A stretch of DNA of 64,000 nt from Chromobacterium haemolyticum (GCF_002081825.1 NZ_MUKU01000024.1:1-64000); one strand, 5' to 3'; shown: positions 26,161-35,741, numbered from the stretch's first letter. The notes: generated from the letters alone by a model not told the origin. Numbers and translations: made by a program.

Positions 26161-26583
26161 TTATATGGAATTCTTTTTTCTCCAATTTTGTCCGTCAATG
26201 CTTTGGTATGCCTGGTCAATCTTGTAGGTACCTTCTTTCTGCAAAACAAGATACTTTGAATAGCTGTTTTGTTTTTTTCTATTTTTTGAAATGACTTCAA
26301 ACTTTAAGGAAGAGCTTTCAGTGCAGGAGATGGCTTCCTGATCGTAGAGGCGAGGTCTTCCAACTCCTAATGTTTCTAGCTTTTCCTGTCCAATCTTACT
26401 AAAGGCAGATTCAGTTAAAAATGATCGTAGAATAAGCTCTAGTTTGGATCTGGATTCTTGGTCGGTTTTTTTAATGAACTCATTGTCTGTTTCATACTCT
26501 GGTTTTTTCTTTTCTGCATAATACCAGTCCTCCCAGTTAAGCATTTGCTCGAAAAAGTTAGTGGCGAATTCGGTAGGGGTCAT
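26161..26583 (-). CDS. NTF2-fold Rhs immunity protein of orphan cassette 1
   Basis: 140 residues, AT-rich. It is a clear relative of the immunity protein at 27645-28061: both begin MTP, have MLxWE near residue 15, and share VGRPxxY in the middle and SxDGxxW at the end. This layout fits the NTF2-fold immunity family found beside Rhs nucleases (RhsIA-like). The start at 26581-26583 is 7 bases after the stop of the orphan toxin; a longer reading from 26637 would run into the toxin frame. Similar toxin and similar immunity protein travel together here. Confidence 0.7.
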   Translation of the reverse strand: MTPTEFATNFFEQMLNWEDWYYAEKKKPEYETDNEFIKKTDQESRSKLELILRSFLTESAFSKIGQEKLETLGVGRPRLYDQEAISCTESSSLKFEVISKNRKKQNSYSKYLVLQKEGTYKIDQAYQSIDGQNWRKKNSI

Positions 26584-26590
26584 TTTTGTC

Positions 26591-27547
26591 TCACGGGCAG
26601 TCTGGGTTTTTAAATATAACAGATTCGGTTGTGCCATTTACTCGTCGCTGGTATAAAATCTCGTGAGGCCGAGTTTCACCAGTCTTATATTTTGGTATTA
26701 CTCTGACGAATACGGTATTGTTTTTTGCTAAGGCAGCTGTTTCATTTTCGAAGTCCCTAAATTCTCCACGATTTTTGTTTTTGTTTTGCGGGAAAATGCC
26801 ATTAATTCCACCGCTGCCGCCTAATTGTTTGCCAATTGCATGGCCTGCATCATCGCATTCTTGTCCTAAACGACGAGCTTTAGCGCGAGAGCAACAGTTT
26901 GTAGCTGTGCCTTTGGCGCCAGGGGTTATTTTGCCAAACGCGGAGCGTAGCTCTCCATTCTTACCATGACGATAGCGAACATTAGAGCCACTTAAGCCAA
27001 GAACGTCTACCCATTCAACTGGGTTAGTCGCGTAGTGATATAGGTTGAAGCCCCCGAACAACCCAATCGGATCCCGCGAAATAAACCGCCCGATTTCCGG
27101 ATCATAGTAGCGGTACCGGTTGTAGTGCAGCCCGGACTCTTCATCCTGGTACTGGCCCTGGAAACGGAAGGGGTTGCGGATGCCGGCCTTGTTGGCTGCG
27201 TCGGTGATGATTTCGCGCGCATGCCCCCAGGCCTGGTAGTCCATCTCCAGCGCCAGCGCGCCTTGTTCGTCGGTCAGCGCTTGCGGGGTGCCCAGGTGGT
27301 CGGTGTGATAGTAGTACACCGCGGTCGGTTCGCTGGGTTCCGGCGCCGGTTTGCGCAGCGGGTCCAGGTCCGAGTCATAGGGGCGGTGCTGGTTCCAGTT
27401 TGGTACTTTGACGCCGCGCACCGCTTCGGTGTGGACTTGGGCCAGCGGCAGGAAGCTGTCCGGTTCAAACAGATAATGCACCGCTTGTTCGTCCCGGGTT
27501 TCAAAGGCCAGCACGTCGCCGTCCCAGCCGTAAAGCGTGGTCTGGCT
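26591..27547 (-). pseudogene. Orphan Rhs cassette 1: end of core plus nuclease tip
   Basis: Similarity to the core of the intact rhs gene begins sharply at about 27547 (QTTLYGWDGD) and continues to the cleavage motif DPIG, 18 residues, DVLG; the second motif has V in place of P. The tip, about 140 residues, holds CDDAGHAIGKQLGGSGGINGIFPQ and an NRGEF segment. It is a divergent copy of the tip of the intact rhs, in the DNA/RNA non-specific endonuclease group (Endonuclease_NS_2-like, D-x-G-H catalytic motif). No start codon or ribosome-binding site fits a free protein, so it looks like a silent donor cassette. Confidence 0.72.
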
Positions 27548-27644
27548 AACCAAACTCTATAATTGCCCTGAAGCTTAAGCAGAACTCTTTTCTAAATAGA
27601 AGAGGCGCTTGAGGGATAGGTGGTGATAGTGAAAAAAATCGCTC

Positions 27645-28061
27645 TTAAAGTGACTCCGCAAGCTTCCATTTTTTTCCATCAGTAGAGAAGTGTAATTTTT
27701 CAATCAGCCATTTTGAATTGTTTTCTTGAAGGGTGTATTTGAAAAAAATTTCAAATCCACTGTTTTGTTTTGTTTTGACGTAACTGTGTGAAGAGGACGT
27801 TTCTTCAATAATGGTTTGCTCGTAAGCCGGGGGGCGACCCACAGCCATAGTAGTTAAAGCGGCGTCGGCAATTTTATTGTGTTCGCCATCTTTGACATAC
27901 TTCTCAAATATAATGCGCAGTCTTTCTCTTGCCATCTTTTTTGATTTCTCACGCTCGGTGGGGTCGGCTTTATAAGCTTCACTTCTTTGTTCTTTGTAGA
28001 AGCTTATTTCCCAATCGAGCATCTCTTTTAAGTATTGTCCTATGGTTTCTTGGGGGGTCAT
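27645..28061 (-). CDS. NTF2-fold Rhs immunity protein for the intact Rhs nuclease
   Basis: 138 residues, AT-rich, soluble. The start at 28059-28061 overlaps the rhs stop in an ATGA (28058-28061), so translation is coupled to the toxin. Sequence relatives are the protein at 26161-26583 and the NTF2-fold immunity family found behind Rhs toxins. It should bind and block the nuclease tip of the rhs gene in front of it. The 90 bases after it lead straight into the first orphan rhs cassette, with no strong terminator visible. Confidence 0.75.
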   Translation of the reverse strand: MTPQETIGQYLKEMLDWEISFYKEQRSEAYKADPTEREKSKKMARERLRIIFEKYVKDGEHNKIADAALTTMAVGRPPAYEQTIIEETSSSHSYVKTKQNSGFEIFFKYTLQENNSKWLIEKLHFSTDGKKWKLAESL

Positions 28062-31000
28062 TTTTTTTCTCCGCAACAACATGTTAAAGGATTGTCAAAG
28101 ACTCTCGTAGTGGTTTTGCCATTTACTCTCGTTTGGTATAAAACAGAATGGGGTCTAGTGGATCCCTTGTCATACTGTGGAACGACTCTGACAATTACAT
28201 TGTCACCGGCTTTAACTTTTTCTGCAATTTGAGCTTCGTGAGTTCTATATTGTCCACGGTTAATTCCCAGAGTTTGGGGGAATACTCCATCATCGCCACC
28301 AGATCCCCCTAGTCTATTCGCAATAGCATGGCCAGCATCATCGTGTGGGCAACCTAAACTACGGGCGAATGCTCTAGAGGAGGTGCTAGTTTTTGTGCCT
28401 GTATTCAAATCTTCGGGTCTAATTTTAGCAACACTGCTTCTAATTTCACCATTGGGGCCATATTTATATTTGTACTTGGCACCTGCTGCCCACAGACCTA
28501 AGGGATCAACCCATTGTATTGAGTTAGGTGCATAGTTATGTGTATTTATACCACCCATCAACCCAATCGGATCCCGCGAAATAAACCGCCCAATCTCCGG
28601 ATCATAGTAGCGATGGCGGTTGTAGTGTAGTCCGGACTCTTCATCCTGATACTGGCCCTGGAAACGGAAGGGGTTGCGGATGCCGGCCTTGTTGGCGGCG
28701 TCGGTGATGATTTCGCGCGCTTGCCCCCAGGCCTGGTAGTCCATTTCCAGCGCCAGCGCGCCTTGTTCGTCGGTCAGTGCCTGCGGGGTGCCCAGGTGGT
28801 CGGTGTGGTAGTAGTACACCGCAGTCGGTTCGCTGGGTTCCGGCGCCGGTTTGCGCAACGGGTCCAGGTCCGAGTCGTAGGGGCGGTGCTGGTTCCAGTT
28901 TGGTACTTTGACGCCGCGCACCGCTTCGGTGTGGACTTGGGCCAGCGGCAGGAAGCTGTCCGGTTCAAACAGATAATGCACCGCTTGTTCGTCCCGGGTT
29001 TCAAAGGCCAGCACGTCGCCGTCCCAGCCGTAAAGCGTGGTCTGGCCGGCCTGGGTTTTGGCGATGCGGCGGCCCAGCGGATCGTAGTGGTAGTCGGTGC
29101 GTTGGCCGTCCGGCGCGGTCAGGCGGGACAGGCGATTGTGGCTGTCCCATTCCAGCTTGGTGAGCGCGCCGTTGACGCGTTTTTCCACCAGATTGCCGCG
29201 GCTGTCGTAGCGGTAGTGGCGGCCGGCGTACTGACTGAGCAGGTTGCCCAGCAGGCTGTTGTCCTGGTGGCCGTCGGCGGCCGGAGCGTTGTCCAGCAGG
29301 TTGCCGGCCGGGTCGAAGCGGAAGCTTTCCACGCCCTTGGGGGTGGCGGCTTCCAGCAGGCGGCCCACCGGGTCGTAGCGGTAGTTGAGCTGGCCGGCGC
29401 GGCTGTCGGCAATGCCGGTGAGCTGGCCGGCGGCGTCGTACTGGTATTGGCGGTTCCACTGGGTGGCGCCCATTAGCCGCTGGCTGGCCAGGCGGCCGGC
29501 CTTGTCGTAGGTCAGGGTTTGCTGCAAGGCATTGCCCAGCACGCGCTGGGTTTCGCGGTGTAGCTTGTCGCGCTCCAGGTTGATGATGTCGCGCTGGCCG
29601 AACAGCAGGCCGTGCACGTGGCCGCTGCCGTAGCTGAGGATGTCCACGCGGCGGCCGTCCGGACGCACGGTGGCAATGCGGTTGCCCAGCGGGTCGTGTT
29701 CATGTTGCCAGCGGTAGGTTTCCTTGACGCCGGCCACGCTGTAGCCGTGGTGTTCTTCTATGACGTTGCCCACCGGATCGTAGATCCAGCGCAGGCTGGC
29801 GTAGCGGTTCTTGGCCTGGTACAGCCGGCCGGCGGCGTCGTAGCCGAAGCTTTCCTTGCTGTTTGGCGCGCTGCGCTCGATCAGGCGGCCGGCGCGGTCG
29901 TAGCGGTAAAGGGTGGCGACATCGCCTTCCTGTTGTTTTTCCAGCTGGCCGGCGTGGTTGTAGTGGTAGCGGGTGGCGCTGCCGTCAAAGCCGGTTTCGC
30001 TGATCAGTTGGCCGCCGGCATCGTACTCGAACAAATACTGGCGGTGGTTTTCATTGCGCAGCGCGGTAAGCCGGCCCAGCTTGTCGTATTTGTAGGCCAA
30101 GCTGTGGCCGTTGGCGTCGGTGCGGGTTTGCAGCCGGCCGGCTTTGTCGTAGTCGTAATGGGTGGCGCGGCCCAGCGGGTCGGTCAGCTTGAGCAGGCGC
30201 GCCTCGGCGTCGTGTTCCAGCTGGGTGGCCTGGCCGTCCGGCTGGACGATGGCTTGCAGGGTGCCGTTGGCCGCGTATTGGTAGCGGGTGGCGCTGCCCA
30301 TGGCGTCGACGATCAGTTGCGCGCGGCCGCGTTCGTCGTACTGCCATTGGGTGGCGCTGCCGGAGCAGTCGGTATAGCTCTGCAGCAAGCCGTCCGGGCG
30401 GTAGGCAATCTGCTTCTTGCCGCCCTTGGCGTCGGTGATGGCCACCGGCAGGCCTTGCTCGTTGTAGGCGTATTTGGTCTTGTGGCCCAGCGGATCGGTT
30501 TCCTCGATCAACTGGCCTTTGTCGTCGTAGGCGCGCAGCCATTTTTCGCCCAGCGGATCGGTGATCTCCACCAGATTGTCCTGGGCGTCGTAGGCGAAGG
30601 CCACTTCACTGCCGTCGCGGCGCTCGTGCAATACCAGATTGCTCTTGTCGTCGTAGGAGAAGCTGTCTTGCGAACCGTCCGGGTAGATGTGGTTGACCAG
30701 GTTTTTCTGGGCGTCGTAGTCGAACCATTCTTCCTTGTGGTCCGGGTAGATGATGCGGTAGTTGTAGCCCTTGTCGTCGAAGTAGTACTCGGTGGTGCGG
30801 CCGTAGGCGTCGGTGACGTAGGTGAGGTCGATGTTGTCGTCCCAGGCCAGGCGGATGTCTTGGCTGCCGTCATCGGCGTATTCGCGCACGGCGCGTGCGT
30901 CCAGGTGGCTGCCGTCCCACTCCAGGTGGATGCCGCGGCCGGTACGGTCGGTGTAGCGGGTCAGCAGGTGGTGCTGGTACTGGTAGCTCCAGCTTTGACC

Positions 31001-32677
31001 GTTTTCATCGCTGGCGGCCAGCAGGTCGCCGGCATCCGCGGCCAGCGGGCCGGCGTCGTCGTATTGGTATTGCGCCAGCGTGCGCAGCGGCAGGCCGGTT
31101 TCCGGGTCTTGCAGGCTGATGCGGACGATGCGGCCGCGCGCGTCGTGGCTGAGGTCCGTTACGTAGCCGGCGCTGCTGACCAGCTGGATCAGCCGGCCGT
31201 CGCGGAAGTTCATCGCAATGCTGTTGCCGGCGCGGTCTTTGATCAGCGCCAGACGGAAGCTGTCGCCGTGGCGTTCGTATAGTTGCACCAGATCGTGGCC
31301 GTAGGTCTGGGAGATCAGGGTGTCGGACAGGCGGCTGAGGGTGAAGCCTTCCAGCTCGTCCTTCAGGGATTCGCCCACCGGCAGCAGCGGGTAGTCCAGG
31401 GTGCGGCAGCTGTCGTCGTGGAGCTTCAGCGCTTCGCCTTCAATGTCGAAGCGCGCGCCGTAAGCCACGCCCCAGCGCGCGCCCAGATCGCCGTGGGCGT
31501 CGTTGCCGTCGAAATTGGAGCGGTATTGCCGGGTCCAGACGATGGGCAGCACGCCGGGCAGGCTGAAGTCGGTATGCTGCAGCGATTCTTCGCCCAGCAC
31601 ATAGCCTATGCTGTTGGGCGAGGCGGCGCAGGCGCATTTGGGCGGCGGCTTGATCTTGCCCTTGAAGCGGCTGGTGACCTCCTGATAAAGCTGCTGGGTG
31701 CCTTTCTTGGCCTTGTTGGTGACTTTGTTGGCCACCGCGGCGGCCTTCTTGGGCAAGTGCTTGAGGAAGGCTGCCAGCAATTTGTTCAGCAAGGGCTTCA
31801 GGTGGCTGGAGTACATGGACAGCAGCTTGGCGGTGAGCTGGCCGGCCCAGGCCAGCAAGGTGCGGCCCAGGCTCAGCATCATGCGGGCGGCGGCGCTGCC
31901 TTTCAGCGCCATGTCTATGCCCTTGGCCGCGGCCACGGTCATGCCGGCGGCGGCTTCTTTCTTGGCGTTGGCGGCGGCGCGGTTCAGTGCGTCCAGTTCC
32001 GCGCCCACCGATGCCCAGAAGCCTTGCTTATTGGTTTTCTCCAGGTGGTATTTGACCGGCGCTTGCGGCACGTGTTGTTTGACGTAGCCGCTGAAGTTGC
32101 CGGAGCCCAGGCTGATCAGCAGATTGGCCAGGTCCGAGATGATGACCTTGCCCTTGCCGCCGCAGGTTTCCAGCGTGCTCTGCATTTTGCTGTCTACGTG
32201 CTTGACCCACTGGTCCGGCATATTGCGGAAGTCGGCCGGCAGCATATTGGCCACTTTTTGGGTCAGCGAGGCGGACAGCTCCATTTTCAGCCAGTCGCCG
32301 CCGGCGCGGCGCACGCTGCTGGCGCACAGCTTCAGCGTGGGGCGCGCGCCCATTTTGAACAGGCCGCCTGCAGCCGGCACTACGCCCACCAGGTCCACGC
32401 CCAGAAACAGCCAGTCGAAAACGTCGACTTCCTGTTTTTTCTTGCTCTTTTCTGACATCTCCATCAGATCGACGATGACGTCGCCCACCGAGATCAGGTT
32501 GCCGACGATGGGCACCGCGCTGCCTATGGTTTTGAGGCTGTCCACCGACAGATGCCCGTCGCTGATGCTTTGCAGCCATTGATCGAAGGTCTTGCCGGTT
32601 TGCTGGATGACCTGGGCTGCGTTTTGCGGCGTGCCGTTGATCACGGCGACGGGTTTGGCTTGGGCTGCGGTGCTCAT
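28058..32677 (-). CDS. rhs: Rhs-repeat effector with C-terminal nuclease toxin
   Basis: 1539-residue T6SS effector. Residues about 1-330 are an N-terminal region with hydrophobic stretches (VGVVPAAGGLFKMG near 95-115) and helical Ala/Lys-rich parts. From about 345 a DUF6531/Rhs start (SLPGVLPIVWTRQYRSNF) leads into many YD repeats that form a beta-cocoon. The tip is released by self-cleavage at DPIG (D1369), 18 residues, DPLG (D1391). The 145-residue tip has HDDAGHAIANRLGGSGG, the D-x-x-G-H of non-specific DNA/RNA endonucleases, so it should degrade nucleic acid in the target cell. I see no PAAR motif at its N-terminus. It starts 15 bases after vgrG1, so VgrG1 is the probable carrier. Confidence 0.92.
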   Translation of the reverse strand: MSTAAQAKPVAVINGTPQNAAQVIQQTGKTFDQWLQSISDGHLSVDSLKTIGSAVPIVGNLISVGDVIVDLMEMSEKSKKKQEVDVFDWLFLGVDLVGVVPAAGGLFKMGARPTLKLCASSVRRAGGDWLKMELSASLTQKVANMLPADFRNMPDQWVKHVDSKMQSTLETCGGKGKVIISDLANLLISLGSGNFSGYVKQHVPQAPVKYHLEKTNKQGFWASVGAELDALNRAAANAKKEAAAGMTVAAAKGIDMALKGSAAARMMLSLGRTLLAWAGQLTAKLLSMYSSHLKPLLNKLLAAFLKHLPKKAAAVANKVTNKAKKGTQQLYQEVTSRFKGKIKPPPKCACAASPNSIGYVLGEESLQHTDFSLPGVLPIVWTRQYRSNFDGNDAHGDLGARWGVAYGARFDIEGEALKLHDDSCRTLDYPLLPVGESLKDELEGFTLSRLSDTLISQTYGHDLVQLYERHGDSFRLALIKDRAGNSIAMNFRDGRLIQLVSSAGYVTDLSHDARGRIVRISLQDPETGLPLRTLAQYQYDDAGPLAADAGDLLAASDENGQSWSYQYQHHLLTRYTDRTGRGIHLEWDGSHLDARAVREYADDGSQDIRLAWDDNIDLTYVTDAYGRTTEYYFDDKGYNYRIIYPDHKEEWFDYDAQKNLVNHIYPDGSQDSFSYDDKSNLVLHERRDGSEVAFAYDAQDNLVEITDPLGEKWLRAYDDKGQLIEETDPLGHKTKYAYNEQGLPVAITDAKGGKKQIAYRPDGLLQSYTDCSGSATQWQYDERGRAQLIVDAMGSATRYQYAANGTLQAIVQPDGQATQLEHDAEARLLKLTDPLGRATHYDYDKAGRLQTRTDANGHSLAYKYDKLGRLTALRNENHRQYLFEYDAGGQLISETGFDGSATRYHYNHAGQLEKQQEGDVATLYRYDRAGRLIERSAPNSKESFGYDAAGRLYQAKNRYASLRWIYDPVGNVIEEHHGYSVAGVKETYRWQHEHDPLGNRIATVRPDGRRVDILSYGSGHVHGLLFGQRDIINLERDKLHRETQRVLGNALQQTLTYDKAGRLASQRLMGATQWNRQYQYDAAGQLTGIADSRAGQLNYRYDPVGRLLEAATPKGVESFRFDPAGNLLDNAPAADGHQDNSLLGNLLSQYAGRHYRYDSRGNLVEKRVNGALTKLEWDSHNRLSRLTAPDGQRTDYHYDPLGRRIAKTQAGQTTLYGWDGDVLAFETRDEQAVHYLFEPDSFLPLAQVHTEAVRGVKVPNWNQHRPYDSDLDPLRKPAPEPSEPTAVYYYHTDHLGTPQALTDEQGALALEMDYQAWGQAREIITDAANKAGIRNPFRFQGQYQDEESGLHYNRHRYYDPEIGRFISRDPIGLMGGINTHNYAPNSIQWVDPLGLWAAGAKYKYKYGPNGEIRSSVAKIRPEDLNTGTKTSTSSRAFARSLGCPHDDAGHAIANRLGGSGGDDGVFPQTLGINRGQYRTHEAQIAEKVKAGDNVIVRVVPQYDKGSTRPHSVLYQTRVNGKTTTRVFDNPLTCCCGEKK

Positions 32678-32692
32678 GTTGGAGAAGGGCTC

Positions 32693-35600
32693 TTAAACGA
32701 TATTCTTGATCATGCCGGCGGCGGAAGGGAGGGACGCACCGGAGGCAAGTTGTTTGATGTCGCGCGCTTGTTGCAGCGCGGCCTGGGCTTGGGAGGCCAT
32801 GGCTTTGGCCTGGTCCACCGCGCCTTTGGCCTGGGCCAGGTTTTGCGCCAGGCCGGCGGCGCCGGGCGGCAGCGCCTTGCCCACCAGGCTGCCTAGCTGG
32901 CTCATGGCCTGCTGCTGCACCGCGGCGCCCATTTTTTGCAGCGCCGCTTCCGGCTGCGGCACAAAGGGGAAGATGTCCGCCTCGCTCTTGTGCGGGCGGC
33001 CCAGGAACTGTACTTGCGCCGGCCCGGTGGGCAGGCCGTTGACCATGGCCTTGCCGGCGGCGTCCAGCACGCCGCTGTGCTTGACGCCCAGCGCGTCGGT
33101 GACCACGAATTTGCCTTGGTCCATGGAGTAGCCGTTGGCGAAATCGTGAATGACTTGCAGATTGCCCATGCCCGGTTTGTTGAAGGTGGGCGTGGGCGTG
33201 CTGAGGCTGGCCGGGCCGGTGAGCGCGTGGCTGGTGCCTTTGACGCTGACTTCGCCCGGGCAGTGCACTTCGATATTGCCGCCCTTGAGCCGGATGTAGC
33301 CGCCGCCGCTGGTGAGCAGGATTTCCTGGCCGGCGGCGATTTCCACCTTGCCCTTGCAGGCGGTGACGGTCACATCCTTATCCGCGGTCACCTCGATGCT
33401 GTCGCTCTGCGCTTGAACCTGCACCTTGCCCTTGGCCGCGATCAGCTTCAGCGCGATCTGATCCTTGACCCCGGCGACGAACAGGCTGATGTGCTGGCCC
33501 ACATTGTGGATCCAGCGCCGGCCGCTGGTCTGGTTGGTGTCGCGCTGCGCCACCAGGTCCAGGTTGGTGCCCGCCGCCACGGTCTGGCTTTGCTGGCTCA
33601 GGCTGGCGATGCCCGCCGGCGCGGACAGCACGATCAGCGGTTGTTGGCCGGCTTGGTCTTTTGCCGTCTTGCCGTCCTTGTCGGTGTTGGAGCCGGCTTC
33701 CCAGGCTTTCAGCGCGGCGGCCTGGTGTTGCAGGTGGCCTTCGGTTTTCTTGGCGGCCTTGGCGTTGTCCGCGCCGATTTCTTCCGGCCCGGTTTCCATG
33801 GTGTCGGCCTGCTGGCCAGTGGCGGTGTCGGCCAGGCTTTGGCTCAGGCCCAAAGCCGCGTCCAGCTGGCTTTGCGCTTGTTCGCGCGCCAGTTGTTTGC
33901 CGGACGCACCGTTCTGCGCTTCGGTGCTCAGCAGCAGGCCGTGGCCGGCGCGGATGGCGCCGTGGCTGTCGGTTCTGAGTTCGAAGCCGTCGCCGCGCGG
34001 CTCGGCCTTGCCGTTGCTGCGCGGGTGGGTGAGGAAGCCCTGGTTGAGCTGGGTCTTGCCGGGTTCGGAACTGAGTTTGGCTCTGACTTCGCCGGGGGTG
34101 TCGTCGAACAGCAGTTCGTTGTACTGGCCGCCCTGGTGTTCCTTGGATTTGATGCCGGACAGGGTTTTGTTGGCCGGTAGCGCGCCGGCGCCGCTGAAGT
34201 CCGGGGTGGGGTGGCTGCCGTTGTAGAGCACGCCGGTGATCACCGGGCGGTCGATATCGCCTTCGATGAAGTCGACCAGCACTTCCTGGCCGATGCGCGG
34301 GATGAACTGGTGGCCCCAGCCGGCGCCGGCGCTGGGCATGACCACGCGCAACCAGCAGGAGGATTTGTCGTCCATGCCCGCGCCTATGCTCGGGTGTTCG
34401 TCCATCCGTTGCCAGTGGAACTGCACCTTGATGCGGCCGTGCTGGTCGGTGTGGACTTCCTCTCCTTCCGGCCCCACCACGGTGGCGGTCTGTACGCCGC
34501 GGGACTTGGGCTTGGCCAGTTCGGTGTGGGCGTAGGCCGGGGTCAGCGGCACGCCGCGGCGCTGAGCGTCGAAGTCGGCGCGGAAGGGTTGGGCGTCCTC
34601 TGCTTTTGCCAGCGCTTTGAGGTCGGCCGGCAGGTTGTTGCGCGCGCTCAGGGTTTGGCGGGTGACGACGAATTCGCGTTGTTCGCTGCTGTCGCCGTCG
34701 TGGGCCGGGTGCTCGTCCAGGCGAAACCATTGGCCGGCGGCCAGGCCGCGCACCGAGCCGCCGCCGCTGAATTGTTTGGCCTTGAGGTCATGCGCTTGTT
34801 GGCGCAGCTGGGCGTAGTGGCTGAGTTGGTCGGCGTCGCCGGCGTAGTACAGCGATTGCGGGTCGTAGTCGTGCAAGGAAGACTGCAGCGCCTTGCCGTT
34901 CTGGCCTTGATCAATGCGGCTGTCGTCGCCGCTGTGCTGGGTGCTGACGGGTTGGTAGTCGAAGCTGGCCAGCGCCACCGCGCCGGGGACGATCTGGCGC
35001 AGGGCGTTCCATTCGGTCAAGCCGTCCTCGGCCTCGGTGGCGTCGCTGCGGTGGAAACGCACGCGCTCGACGCCGGCCGGCGGCAGGCTGTAGGGGTCGT
35101 CGAAGGCGACCAACCGCACTTGTGGTACCTCGCCATCGAGGTGATCGAAGCGCCAGGCATAACCCTCTTCGTGCAGCAGCCGCACGATGAAGTCGTAATC
35201 GGATTCTCGGTATTGCAGGCAGTAGCTGCGCGGGGACGCCGCGCCGGTCTTGAAGTCCAGCGTCTGCACCCGGGCGAACACCGGGTTGGCCTGCTGATGC
35301 TCGGCCAGAATCTGTTTGACGATGTCCGGCACCGTCAGGTCCTGGAACACCCGCGAGCTTATGCGATGACGCAGCAGCGCGAACGGCGGCTCGATGGTGA
35401 GCTGATAACGGCTGAAACCGCCGTCGGATCCCAGGCTTTCCACCTTGGACACCACGCCGCAACGCAAGGACTCCGCGCCGGCGGCGTCGAGGATGCCAAG
35501 CCGGGCGGGCAGGCCGAGCAGGGTCTTGAGTTCGATCGCCCCGTCCGGGGACAGACAGGTGAGTTGGTAGGCGTAGGGCCGGGACACGCCTTCTTCGCCG

Positions 35601-35722
35601 GCCAGGCTCAGGGGCAGCAGTTGCTCGGCCGCCACGTTGCCGTCGCCCAGGCTGAGGGTGAGCAGGCGTTGGTCTTGGTTGAAGGCGGAGGCGAAGCTGG
35701 CGAGCAGGGTGCTGAGGTCCAT
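32693..35722 (-). CDS. vgrG: VgrG spike protein 1 with C-terminal extension
   Basis: 1009 residues. The N-terminal gp27-like and gp5-like domains (ending near the HGRIKVQFHWQR and SCWLRVVMPSAGAGWGHQF motifs) are followed by a DUF2345-type region. The C-terminal extension of about 130 residues starts with a transthyretin-like strand pattern (TDALGVKHSGVLDAAGKAMVNGLPTGPAQVQF), a known effector-recruiting fold, and ends in an Ala/Gln-rich helix. It trimerises to form the tip of the T6SS needle. It follows tssE by 19 bases and precedes rhs by 15. Residues 1-775 or so are almost identical to VgrG2 at 48370; the two differ from the IEVT segment to the end. Confidence 0.95.
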   Translation of the reverse strand: MDLSTLLASFASAFNQDQRLLTLSLGDGNVAAEQLLPLSLAGEEGVSRPYAYQLTCLSPDGAIELKTLLGLPARLGILDAAGAESLRCGVVSKVESLGSDGGFSRYQLTIEPPFALLRHRISSRVFQDLTVPDIVKQILAEHQQANPVFARVQTLDFKTGAASPRSYCLQYRESDYDFIVRLLHEEGYAWRFDHLDGEVPQVRLVAFDDPYSLPPAGVERVRFHRSDATEAEDGLTEWNALRQIVPGAVALASFDYQPVSTQHSGDDSRIDQGQNGKALQSSLHDYDPQSLYYAGDADQLSHYAQLRQQAHDLKAKQFSGGGSVRGLAAGQWFRLDEHPAHDGDSSEQREFVVTRQTLSARNNLPADLKALAKAEDAQPFRADFDAQRRGVPLTPAYAHTELAKPKSRGVQTATVVGPEGEEVHTDQHGRIKVQFHWQRMDEHPSIGAGMDDKSSCWLRVVMPSAGAGWGHQFIPRIGQEVLVDFIEGDIDRPVITGVLYNGSHPTPDFSGAGALPANKTLSGIKSKEHQGGQYNELLFDDTPGEVRAKLSSEPGKTQLNQGFLTHPRSNGKAEPRGDGFELRTDSHGAIRAGHGLLLSTEAQNGASGKQLAREQAQSQLDAALGLSQSLADTATGQQADTMETGPEEIGADNAKAAKKTEGHLQHQAAALKAWEAGSNTDKDGKTAKDQAGQQPLIVLSAPAGIASLSQQSQTVAAGTNLDLVAQRDTNQTSGRRWIHNVGQHISLFVAGVKDQIALKLIAAKGKVQVQAQSDSIEVTADKDVTVTACKGKVEIAAGQEILLTSGGGYIRLKGGNIEVHCPGEVSVKGTSHALTGPASLSTPTPTFNKPGMGNLQVIHDFANGYSMDQGKFVVTDALGVKHSGVLDAAGKAMVNGLPTGPAQVQFLGRPHKSEADIFPFVPQPEAALQKMGAAVQQQAMSQLGSLVGKALPPGAAGLAQNLAQAKGAVDQAKAMASQAQAALQQARDIKQLASGASLPSAAGMIKNIV
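33395..35722 (-). repeat. Inverted copy of the vgrG body (left arm)
   Basis: The vgrG1 body up to the IEVT segment matches the vgrG2 body at 48370-50703 almost base for base, in opposite orientation. The arms are about 2.3 kb long and 12.6 kb apart. Boundaries are by eye. Confidence 0.85.
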
Positions 35723-35741
35723 GGGGCGCTGTCAGGCTGGG

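Noticed and set aside
22012-28061. Insertion sequence carrying the AT-rich Rhs cassettes
   Set aside because: No transposase frame, terminal repeats or target duplications are seen. Low GC alone is common for toxin tips and immunity genes.
29612-32455. Long plus-strand frames opposite rhs
   Set aside because: The repetitive rhs core leaves its reverse strand open; the translations are Val/Ala/Gly-rich without any domain.
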